Source: an uncultured Rhodospirillaceae bacterium (GTDB taxonomy: Bacteria; Pseudomonadota; Alphaproteobacteria; Azospirillales; Azospirillaceae). From it: DNA of 64,000 bases. The translations under genes and the position numbers were made by a program. Of the stretch, positions 33,907 to 41,221 are shown piece by piece; position 1 is the first letter of the stretch, and every line of letters begins with the position of its first letter. The stretch lies in the NCBI GenBank assembly GCA_937927415.1, contig CALBDS010000054.1, forward strand, positions 39,345-103,344, read 5' to 3'. The notes beneath the pieces were generated by a model, which saw nothing but the letters and a program-made list of their open reading frames with translations, did no database searches and had not been told where the DNA came from.

Positions 33907-33930
33907 CGCTATATTTTTTAAAACATAGCG
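33907..33930. promoter_or_regulatory. AT-rich inverted repeat CGCTAT/ATAGCG
   Basis: CGCTAT (33907-33912) and ATAGCG (33925-33930) flank a 12-base AT-only-like core (ATTTTTTAAAAC). It lies about 80 bases before the small gene at 34010, so it could be a promoter with an operator. A second, weak terminator is the alternative. Confidence 0.4.
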
Positions 33931-34009
33931 TGTAGCCTTTTTCCCATCGGGCACCCCCCGGCTGCCCGCCGTTTTTCATCCAATGGACCGCCCCCCGGAG
34001 GATCGCGCC

Positions 34010-34411
34010 ATGAGCACCCTGTCCCGGCTGATGCCCCTGCCCGGCCCGTTCGGAGGCGACGAACCGTCCCTGGAAACCGACCTCTACCGCGTGATCGATG
34101 GCGAAGGGCTGCTGCGCGGCCCCCGCGGGCTGACCAGCCTGTCAGTCAGCGTGCGGTTTCTGGAGGTGGTGGAGGTGTGGATCTATGCCGCTGAGATGGT
34201 GACCACCGCTCCCAGCCGCGGCCTGTGGCGGTGGACTCCGGACACGTGGGAATTTCTGGGCGGTACGGCGCACGGCACCGATCCGGCTGCCCTGATCCGC
34301 CGGGCGTTGGGGGAATCCGCCTGGATCCGGCTGCCGACGGTGGCGGCGGAGCGGGAACGGCTGCTGCGGGTGCTGCGTCTGGTGACCGCACCGCCGACCA
34401 CCCTGTCGTAA
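34010..34411 (+). CDS. Hypothetical protein between ftsY and amn
   Basis: A 133-residue soluble protein beginning MSTLSRLMPLPGPFGGDE. GGAGG lies 8 bases before ATG. It contains ETDLYRVIDGEGLLRG, strand-like SLSVSVRFLEVVEVWIYAAEM, LWRWTPDTWEFLGG and a C-terminal helix. No family recognised. It stands alone, following an AT-rich region and about 120 bases ahead of amn on the same strand. Confidence 0.65.
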   Translation: MSTLSRLMPLPGPFGGDEPSLETDLYRVIDGEGLLRGPRGLTSLSVSVRFLEVVEVWIYAAEMVTTAPSRGLWRWTPDTWEFLGGTAHGTDPAALIRRALGESAWIRLPTVAAERERLLRVLRLVTAPPTTLS

Positions 34412-34530
34412 CGCCCCTGTCGTAACGCCAGATCCCGGCGGGACTTTCCGCCGGCCGGTGCGGTCCCCATGTCAGAAGCTCCGGCCCCGACACACGCCGG
34501 ACGTTCCGACGCACAGGACACCGCCCAATC

Positions 34531-36063
34531 ATGCCTTTCCCCGCCGACGCTCCCCTGCCCCCCGGCCTGCGTGGCCGTTACACCGACGCCGATGCCGCCG
34601 TGCAGGAGGTGCGCCGGGTGTGGGAGCATCAGACCGCGTACTTGCGCGGCTGCTTCGCCGCCTACACCGGCGGGGCGGATCTGGACGGGCCGGTGCGCGC
34701 CCATTACCCCTTCGTCCGGCTGCAGGTGGAACGGGGGGCGGCGATCGACACCCGCCTGTCCTATGGCTTCGTGGAAGGCCCCGGCCTGTGGGGCACCACC
34801 GTTACCCGCCCCGACCTGTTCGACCGTTACCTGCGCGAACAGTTCAGCCTGCTGCTGCGCAACCACGACGTCCCGCTGGAGGTGGGGGTGAGCGACGAGG
34901 CGATCCCCATCCATTTCGCCTTTCCCGACGGGCTGTATGTGGAAGGGGGGCTGTCGGCCGACCGGCTGCACCGGCTGCCGCACTTCTTCGACCTGCCCGA
35001 CCTGTCGCGCACCGACGACACCATCGTCAACGGCACCTGGAGCTTGGGGCCGGACGGGGAACGGCCGCTGGCGCTGTTCACCGCCCCGCGGGTGGATTTC
35101 TCGCTGCACCGGCTGCGCCACTACACCGCCACCGCACCGGAGGATTTCCAGAACTTCGTGCTGTTCACCAACTACCAGTTCTATGTGGACGAATTCATCC
35201 GCATCGGCCGGTCGATGATGGACGAAACCGCCGACCCGGCGCTGCGGGCCTACCGCCGGCAATACGACCGCTTCGTGGAACCGTGGGGGGTGGTGACCGG
35301 CAACCGCAACCTGGACGCCGCCACAGCCTCGCCCGCCGATGCCCCGCCCGCCGACGCCCTGCCCCACCGGCTGCCGCAGATGCCGGCCTATCACCTGACG
35401 CGGCCCGACGGGAACGGCATCTCGCTGGTCAACATCGGCGTCGGCCCGTCCAACGCCAAGACCATCACCGACCACATCGCCGTGCTGCGGCCCCACGCCT
35501 GGATCATGCTGGGCCATTGCGCCGGGCTGCGCCACACCCAACGGCTGGGCGACTATGTGCTGGCCCACGGCTATGTGCGCGACGACCACGTTCTGGACGC
35601 CGACCTGCCCATCTGGGTTCCGGTTCCAGCATTGGCCGAGGTGCAGCGGGCGCTGGAAACGGCGGTGGAGCGGGTGACGGGCCTGTCGGGCTATGCCCTC
35701 AAGAGCATCATGCGCACCGGCACCGTCGCCACCATCGACAACCGCAACTGGGAACTGCGCGACCACCGCGAGCCGGTGGAACGTTTCAACCAGAGCCGCG
35801 CCATCGCGCTCGACATGGAATCGGCGACCATCGCCGCCAACGGCTTCCGCTTCCGCGTGCCCTACGGCACCTTGCTGTGCGTGTCGGACAAGCCGCTGCA
35901 CGGGGAATTGAAGCTGCCCGGCATGGCCGATCACTTCTACCGCGAGCGTGTGGACCAGCACCTGCAGATCGGCCTGCTGGCCATGGAACTGCTGCGGGAA
36001 AACGGCATGGAAACCCTGCATTCGCGCAAGCTGCGCAGCTTTGCCGAGGCCGCGTTCCAGTGA
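34531..36063 (+). CDS. amn: AMP nucleosidase
   Basis: A 510-residue enzyme, close to the usual Amn length. The N-terminal domain (about 1-180) has RAHYPFVRLQVERG and YGFVEGPGLWGTTVTRPDLF. The C-terminal phosphorylase-like domain (about 280-500) has GVGPSNAKTITDHIAVLRP, MLGHCAGLR, YVLAHGYVRDDHVLD, LDMESATIAANGFRFRVPYG and CVSDKPLHGELK. It hydrolyses AMP to adenine and ribose 5-phosphate and is normally allosterically controlled by ATP and phosphate. A REP-like hairpin after it separates it from the converging decarboxylase-like gene. Confidence 0.95.
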   Translation: MPFPADAPLPPGLRGRYTDADAAVQEVRRVWEHQTAYLRGCFAAYTGGADLDGPVRAHYPFVRLQVERGAAIDTRLSYGFVEGPGLWGTTVTRPDLFDRYLREQFSLLLRNHDVPLEVGVSDEAIPIHFAFPDGLYVEGGLSADRLHRLPHFFDLPDLSRTDDTIVNGTWSLGPDGERPLALFTAPRVDFSLHRLRHYTATAPEDFQNFVLFTNYQFYVDEFIRIGRSMMDETADPALRAYRRQYDRFVEPWGVVTGNRNLDAATASPADAPPADALPHRLPQMPAYHLTRPDGNGISLVNIGVGPSNAKTITDHIAVLRPHAWIMLGHCAGLRHTQRLGDYVLAHGYVRDDHVLDADLPIWVPVPALAEVQRALETAVERVTGLSGYALKSIMRTGTVATIDNRNWELRDHREPVERFNQSRAIALDMESATIAANGFRFRVPYGTLLCVSDKPLHGELKLPGMADHFYRERVDQHLQIGLLAMELLRENGMETLHSRKLRSFAEAAFQ

Positions 36064-36069
36064 GAGAAG

Positions 36070-36114
36070 CGGGCTGCCGCCCAAACCCGCTTGGAGGGTG
36101 CACCTCCAAGCGGG
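36070..36114 (+). repeat. REP-like intergenic element / bidirectional terminator (copy 3, best copy)
   Basis: CGGGCTGCCGCCCAAA is followed by a perfect 12-bp stem, CCCGCTTGGAGG (36086-36097) and CCTCCAAGCGGG (36103-36114), with a 5-base loop. It lies between the stops of two converging genes. The element recurs in shorter or diverged form near 4.5 and 24.4 kb. Confidence 0.7.
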
Positions 36115-36136
36115 GCGGGGATGTTGGCCCGCGGTA

Positions 36137-37603
36137 TCAGTTGGGCGTAACGCCGACGTTGATGATGCCGATCTGGTTGCCCAGACGGGTCTGCACCGAG
36201 CCGGTGGCAAAGCCCTTGGAGAACAGCAGCACGTTCATCGACCCGCCGTAGAAGAAATTGCCGATGCGGGTGTAGCCGCGGATCACATGGGCGCCCGGCA
36301 CGATGTCCTTGGCCAGCACCACCGAGCCGATGGTGTCCAGCCCCACGGGGATGCTGGCGACATAGCCGGTCAGGAAATCGGGCTTCTGGCCGGTGGCGTT
36401 GCGGTAGGTCACCTTGATGATGACGACGCCGCGCTGATAGACCTCGAACTGGCTGAAATCGGTGCCGAGTTGGGCCGGGTTGTGGTTGGACGGCATCAGA
36501 TTGGCCCAGTCGTCATAGCCGAAGGTGGTGCCCTTGACCACTTCGGCATGGACGACCTCGCCGTTCACCGGGGAATGGAAGTTGTGATAGGTGTTCGGCA
36601 TCAGGATGCACGACAGGCCCGTGCCGCCGACGAACGCCTGCTTCAGGTCGTCGGGGGCGCTGCCCAGCAGTTGCTTGACCGTGATCGGGATGTGCTTGAT
36701 GTCGAGAACGGTATCAAGCTGCAGCGGGTTGTCGATGAACTGGCGCTTGCCGCCCGGCACCGTGTCCAGCGCCTGGATCAGCGGGTTCATGATGCAGTCG
36801 GTCGGCGACACGATGATGTAATCGCGCTCGGGATACTCACGCTCCGGCATGGTGGACGGGCGGCTGGGGATGAGCTTCTCCGCCTCGTTGATGGTCAGGA
36901 TGCGCGCGAAGAAATCGTTCCACGACGTGTAGTCTTCCGGCTTCCGGCGCGGGTAGTCGGCGATTTCGGTGCGCGGGTCGGCGATCCACTGGGGGATGGT
37001 GGCGGTGGACGCCGGGCTGTCCATATAGGCCCCGTTCTCCACGCTGAACTGGTGGAAGAAATCGAAATTGCCGGGCAGCGGCTGGGTGGGATTGGTCGGA
37101 TCGCGCCCCTGGGCGAAGGCCTTGCCGGCCAGGTTCTGATAATAGAACCAGTACATCGGGCCGATGTACTTCATGCCGTCGTCGGAATTGCCGTTGATCT
37201 GGGGCAGCGCCACGCACCAGTCCAGGGTGTAATCGACCAGCTTGAACAGCAGGTCGTTGGTGGTGGCCACCTTCCAGATGTTTTCCTGGGGCTTGGCACT
37301 GGGCGGGGTATCGACCATGCCCGCCCGCGCCATCTCCAGCCCGTTGCGGATCGTCGGGTTGGAAAGCCCGTTCACCAGCAGGCTGGAAATGGACGCACCG
37401 CAGGGGGACGCGGCGATGCGGGTCTTGACCGTTTCGGAAACCTCCGTCACCCCGTCCAGCGTCTTCAGCCGCTCGTCGTAAGCGGCCTTGGAAATCAGCG
37501 TGCGGTGGGCGGGCGGAACGGCCGTGTCATAAGGGGTGGCGGCCAGCGCCCCGCCGGCTCCCAGCGAACCGGCCATGGTTGCGGCCAGCAGGAATGCGCG
37601 CAT
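36137..37603 (-). CDS. Exported phosphatidylserine-decarboxylase-like protein
   Basis: A 488-residue protein. The start at ATG 37603, with GGAAG 9 bases upstream, gives a classical signal peptide (MRAFLLAATMAGSLGAGGALA). The long N-terminal region (about 25-330) contains WNDFFARI, as in PSD-like enzymes. The C-terminal third has NTYHNFHSPVNGEV, the PSD-family H-x-FHxPV-G block, and YGGSMNVLLF near residue 455, where PSD enzymes have GST and cut themselves at Gly-Ser to form a pyruvoyl cofactor. Ser is kept; Thr is Met. Inference: a pyruvoyl-dependent decarboxylase exported to the periplasm. The substrate could be a lipid or an amino acid. Confidence 0.8.
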   Translation of the reverse strand: MRAFLLAATMAGSLGAGGALAATPYDTAVPPAHRTLISKAAYDERLKTLDGVTEVSETVKTRIAASPCGASISSLLVNGLSNPTIRNGLEMARAGMVDTPPSAKPQENIWKVATTNDLLFKLVDYTLDWCVALPQINGNSDDGMKYIGPMYWFYYQNLAGKAFAQGRDPTNPTQPLPGNFDFFHQFSVENGAYMDSPASTATIPQWIADPRTEIADYPRRKPEDYTSWNDFFARILTINEAEKLIPSRPSTMPEREYPERDYIIVSPTDCIMNPLIQALDTVPGGKRQFIDNPLQLDTVLDIKHIPITVKQLLGSAPDDLKQAFVGGTGLSCILMPNTYHNFHSPVNGEVVHAEVVKGTTFGYDDWANLMPSNHNPAQLGTDFSQFEVYQRGVVIIKVTYRNATGQKPDFLTGYVASIPVGLDTIGSVVLAKDIVPGAHVIRGYTRIGNFFYGGSMNVLLFSKGFATGSVQTRLGNQIGIINVGVTPN

Positions 37604-37748
37604 GTTATGCATCTTCCGGATATCCCCAAACAAATTGAATGGAGAATCCAGTGATGGAAATGCAACCAACTCAATTCAACACAAACAAAGCGCAAACCGA
37701 TAGAATTACTTATGTATGATTGCGCTTTGTTTGCGTTCTATTATCCCA

Positions 37749-38531
37749 TCAGACACCATGAAAGCGCGGCGGCCGCTTCTCGAAGAAGGCCCGCACCCCC
37801 TCGGCGCAATCGGGGCTGTGCAGGTTGTGGGTGAAGGCATCCGCCTCGCGGTCGAGCTGGGCGTGGAGATGGCCGGCGTAGGCATCCTCCAGCAGCTTCT
37901 TGACGGAGGCCTGGGCCGCCTGCGGACCGGCGGCCAGACGGGCGGCGCGCTCCACCGCGGCGTCCAGGGCGGTCCCCGGCGGCACCACCGCATTCACCAC
38001 GCCCAAGGCGTGCAGCCGCTCCGCCGTCAGCGTGTCGCCTTCCAGCGCGATCTGGGTGGCCAGATGGCGGGGCATCACCTGGGACAGGAACGCCGTCGCC
38101 CCGCCGTCGGGGCTGAGGCCCACCTTGATATAGGCCAGCACGAAGCGGGCCTCGGCCGCCGACACGATCAGGTCGCAGGCCAGCGCGATGGAAAAGCCGG
38201 CGCCCGCCGCCACCCCTTCCACCGCCGCGATCACCGGCTTGGGGCAGTCGCGCATCATGCGGGTCCAGGTGTGCAGATGCTCCACCGCCTGGCGGGTGGT
38301 GGCGGGATCCTGGCCGTTCAGGGCGGCGAGATTCTTGAGGTTGCCGCCGCTGCAAAACGCCCCGTCCGATCCGGTCAGCACCACCGCCCCCACATCAGGG
38401 TCATGGGCGGCGCGATGGAGGGCGTCGGCGGCCTTCAGGAAAATCTCCAGCCCCAGCGCGTTGCGGGTGGCCGGGTCGTGCATGGTCAGCACCATCACCC
38501 GCCCGCGGCGTTCTTCGATCACGTCGGCCAT
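37749..38531 (-). CDS. Enoyl-CoA hydratase/isomerase family protein
   Basis: A 260-residue crotonase-fold enzyme. ATG 38531 is preceded by GGAGG with 8 bases spacing. SDGAFCSGGNLKNL and VEGVAAGAGFSIALACDLIV form the two oxyanion-hole loops, and IKVGLSPDGGATAFL carries the catalytic-region motif. It most resembles the short-chain enoyl-CoA hydratases and oxepin-type hydrolases; substrate unknown. No beta-oxidation partners are adjacent. Confidence 0.9.
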   Translation of the reverse strand: MADVIEERRGRVMVLTMHDPATRNALGLEIFLKAADALHRAAHDPDVGAVVLTGSDGAFCSGGNLKNLAALNGQDPATTRQAVEHLHTWTRMMRDCPKPVIAAVEGVAAGAGFSIALACDLIVSAAEARFVLAYIKVGLSPDGGATAFLSQVMPRHLATQIALEGDTLTAERLHALGVVNAVVPPGTALDAAVERAARLAAGPQAAQASVKKLLEDAYAGHLHAQLDREADAFTHNLHSPDCAEGVRAFFEKRPPRFHGV

Positions 38532-38614
38532 CGTTCGCTCCTCCCCTGAATGTCGGTGTTCGGGTGAGCAAGCCACGAGTTGACGTTTGCGTCAAGTCGG
38601 TTGCTCGTCCCCCC

Positions 38615-39337
38615 CTACCACAGCACACGATGCAGCAGCGGCACCAGAACGGCGGTGGCCAGCCCGCACAGCCCCATGGCCAGACCGGAGAAGGCGCCCG
38701 CCGTCTCGCTGTGCTGGAACGCGCGGGCGGTGCCGATGCCCCCTGCAGCGGTGCCGAGCGCGAAGCCCACGTCGCGGGCGTGGCGGATGCCCCCCAGCCG
38801 CAGCGCCCAACCGCCCAGCGTGGCACCGATGATGCCGGTCAGGATGACGAACACCGCGGTCAGCGACGGCAGCCCGCCGATGCGCTCGGCCACCCCCATG
38901 GCGATGGGGGTGGTGGCGGATTTGGGCGCCAGCGACAGCACCGTCTGTTCCGACGCCCCCAAGACCCGCCCCAGCACCACCACCCCCACGGCGGAGGTCA
39001 CGGCCCCCGCCAGCAGCGCCGCGGTCATCGCCCCCGCCGCCCGGCGGACGGCGCGGATCTGGTTGTAGAGCGGCACCGCCAGCGCCACCGTCGCCGGCCC
39101 CAGCAGGAAATGCACGAACTGCGCCCCGGCGAAATAGCTGCGGTAATCGATGCCGCTCACCGCCAGCCCGGCCACCAGCAGCACCACCGCCACCAGCACC
39201 GGATTGACCAGCGGGTGCCCGCCGCAGCGGGCGGACAGCCACGTGCCCGCCTGATAGGCCAGCAGCGTTGCCGTCAGCCCGGTCAGCGGGCTGGCGGCCA
39301 GATAGACCCACACGTCATGCAAACTGGCGCCGTTCAT
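38615..39337 (-). CDS. lrgB: LrgB/CidB-family membrane protein
   Basis: A 240-residue polytopic protein with HPLVNPVLVAVVLLV, YFAGAQFVHFLLGPATVALAVPLY, SLAPKSATTPIAMGVAERIGG and GTAAGGIGTARAFQ, the conserved LrgB blocks. With LrgA/CidA it forms a membrane system linked to murein hydrolase export, pyruvate uptake or glycolate export in different organisms. It overlaps the small-subunit gene upstream by 4 bases (ATGA). Confidence 0.93.
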   Translation of the reverse strand: MNGASLHDVWVYLAASPLTGLTATLLAYQAGTWLSARCGGHPLVNPVLVAVVLLVAGLAVSGIDYRSYFAGAQFVHFLLGPATVALAVPLYNQIRAVRRAAGAMTAALLAGAVTSAVGVVVLGRVLGASEQTVLSLAPKSATTPIAMGVAERIGGLPSLTAVFVILTGIIGATLGGWALRLGGIRHARDVGFALGTAAGGIGTARAFQHSETAGAFSGLAMGLCGLATAVLVPLLHRVLW

Positions 39338-39708
39338 GACCCGTCCCTCCCGTTCATCATCCGCATCACCCATCCCGTCGCCAGCAGGGCGGCCAGCGTG
39401 CTCAGCACCAGGGCGGCGGCGATGGGCAGCGCCTCCCCCTCCAGCCGGGTCAGGTGGGCCGCCACCCCGGCCCCCGCCGGCACGAACAGCAGCGACAGGT
39501 GCCGCAACAGCCCACCCGCCACATCCCGCAGCCCGTCCGGCACGCCGCCGCGCACGGCCAGCCCGACGAACAGCAGCACCATGCCGATCACCGGCCCCGG
39601 CACCGGCAGCCCCAGCACCAGCGCCGTCCCCTCCCCCGCCAATTGGCAGGCCAGCAACACCGTGATCCAGGCGATCATCGCATCCGCCCTCCTTCCCGTG
39701 ACGGACAT
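39334..39708 (-). CDS. lrgA: LrgA/CidA-family membrane protein
   Basis: A 124-residue holin-like protein with four membrane helices, containing CQLAGEGTALVLGLPVPGPVIGMVLLF and HLSLLFVPAGAGVAAH, both diagnostic of the CidA/LrgA family. It is the first gene of the lrgAB unit and is divergent from a LysR-type regulator 82 bases away, which is the most likely controller. A second start, MIAWITV, ten codons in, is possible. Confidence 0.92.
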   Translation of the reverse strand: MSVTGRRADAMIAWITVLLACQLAGEGTALVLGLPVPGPVIGMVLLFVGLAVRGGVPDGLRDVAGGLLRHLSLLFVPAGAGVAAHLTRLEGEALPIAAALVLSTLAALLATGWVMRMMNGRDGS

Positions 39709-39790
39709 GACGGTACGCTCTGGTATTACCTTTGATAATCACGGAATTTATGCCATCATTGTTCCGTTCAGTTTGAAAATGGGGACGGTG
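39709..39790. promoter_or_regulatory. Divergent lrgAB/LysR control region
   Basis: This 82-base region is markedly AT-rich compared with the flanking genes and contains TGATAATCA, a LysR-type T-N(n)-A-like dyad. Promoters of both divergent units and the LysR site should lie here. Confidence 0.45.
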
Positions 39791-40690
39791 ATGGATCAGG
39801 CGTCGGACATGGCGCTGTTCGTGCGGATCGTGGCGGCGGGGGGCCTGTCGGCGGCGGGGCGGCAGATGGGCTATTCCCCGGCGGTGGTCAGTGCCCGGCT
39901 GGCGAAGCTGGAGGAACGGCTGGGCGTGCGCCTGCTCCACCGCACCACCCGCCACATCAGCCTGACGCCGGAGGGGGCGGAATTCCACGACCGCGCCCAG
40001 CAGATCCTGGCGGAGATCGAGGCGGCGGAAGCGGCGGTGTCCCAGCGGGTGGCCGATCCCCGCGGGGTGCTGCGGGTGACGGCCCCGGCGGGGTTCGGGC
40101 GGATGCATGTGGCGCCGCTGGTGGCCGGGTTCCTGCACCGTCATCCGCTGCTGCGGGTGGAACTGGTGCTGACCGACCGGGTGGTGGATCTGGTGGAGGA
40201 GGGGTTCGACATCGGCGTGCGCATCGCCCGGCTGGAGGACGGCGCCCTGATCGCCCGCCGTCTGGCCGCCAACGCGCGGGTTCTGTGCGCCGCCCCGTCT
40301 TATCTGGAGCGGCGCGGCGTGCCGCACGGCACCGCCGACCTGTCCCACCACGACGCGCTGATGCTGGAGGGACAGCGGAGTTGGACCATCCAGGGCCGCA
40401 CGGGCCTGGTCACCGTCCGTCCGCAGGTGCGGCTGCAAAGCAACGACGGTGCTGTGCTGCGCGATGCGGCCCTGGGCGGGCTGGGGCTGGCCCTGCGGTC
40501 GGTGTGGGAGGTGGGGGACGATCTGGCCGCCGGGCGGCTGGTGCCGGTGCTGTCCGATCATGACGTGACGTTCGGCAGCGGCATCTACGCCGTCTATCCC
40601 AGCCGCCAGCATCTGGCCGCCAAGGTGCGCGCCTTCGTCGATGCGCTGGTGGAACGGTTTACCCCGGTGCCGCCGTGGGAGAGGAATTGA
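39791..40690 (+). CDS. LysR-family transcriptional regulator
   Basis: A 299-residue protein. The N-terminal winged helix (1-65) has MALFVRIVAAGGLSAAGRQM then YSPAVVSARLAKLEERLGVR and LLHRTTRHISLTPEG. The effector domain follows (GVLRVTAPAGFGRMHVAPLV, LVEEGFDIGVRIARLEDG), typical of the PecT/DsdC-like branch. It is divergent from lrgAB and probably controls it in response to a small metabolite. ATG 39791 has GGGGA 5 bases upstream; an in-frame ATG at 39779 is possible. Confidence 0.93.
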   Translation: MDQASDMALFVRIVAAGGLSAAGRQMGYSPAVVSARLAKLEERLGVRLLHRTTRHISLTPEGAEFHDRAQQILAEIEAAEAAVSQRVADPRGVLRVTAPAGFGRMHVAPLVAGFLHRHPLLRVELVLTDRVVDLVEEGFDIGVRIARLEDGALIARRLAANARVLCAAPSYLERRGVPHGTADLSHHDALMLEGQRSWTIQGRTGLVTVRPQVRLQSNDGAVLRDAALGGLGLALRSVWEVGDDLAAGRLVPVLSDHDVTFGSGIYAVYPSRQHLAAKVRAFVDALVERFTPVPPWERN

Positions 40691-40766
40691 GGATTTTTGC
40701 AGGCTTCAGCCGATCCTTGAACCTTTTTGCAGAATGGGGAAAATTTCAGCTGCTTAATGCACGGTT

Positions 40767-41093
40767 TTGAAAATTTTAGCGCCCTCAGCCGCCGTGATCG
40801 CCTTCGTCTTCGTGTTCATCCACCCGTTCGGGGACGGCAACGGGCGCATCCACCGCTATTTCGACGCCACCCCGCAGGCGGAATATCTGTACGGCTGCGT
40901 GATCGACACCGTGCGGCAGGATCTTCCAAACGACGTTCTGTTCTTGGAGATCTTCGACCGCGCCATGCGGGGGGTGATGGACCACATCGGCAAGGACAAG
41001 CGTGCCAACCTTACTCCCGAACTGACGGACACCGAGATCGACGATCTGGAACGGATCATCCTCGACGCCCGCACAAGCGTCACGAACCGCTGA
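40767..41093 (+). pseudogene. Fic-domain protein remnant with N-terminal and internal deletion
   Basis: A 108-residue frame with the Fic active-site motif HPFGDGNGRIHRY, preceded by AAVIAFVFVF as in Fic proteins, but lacking the roughly 150 residues that should come before it. Directly after HRY it reads FDATPQAEYLYGCV, a block that in related Fic proteins lies about 70 residues further on, after a second xRY. The two RY points appear fused, removing the segment between them in frame. The catalytic His and the Asp and Arg residues remain, but the fold would be broken, so AMPylation is unlikely. The rest of 40691-41221 holds only short AT-rich repeats (TTTTTGCAG twice, GAAAATTT twice). Confidence 0.75.
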
Positions 41094-41221
41094 GTATCGG
41101 TCGATCATCAGCATGCAACGCATGGGATGCCTCGTTCCGGTGACCGCCGGTTCCGGGATGGAACCGTATCACCCCACCAGACGATCGACCCCGCCCGGTT
41201 TCGACAGGGGCCGCGGATTTT

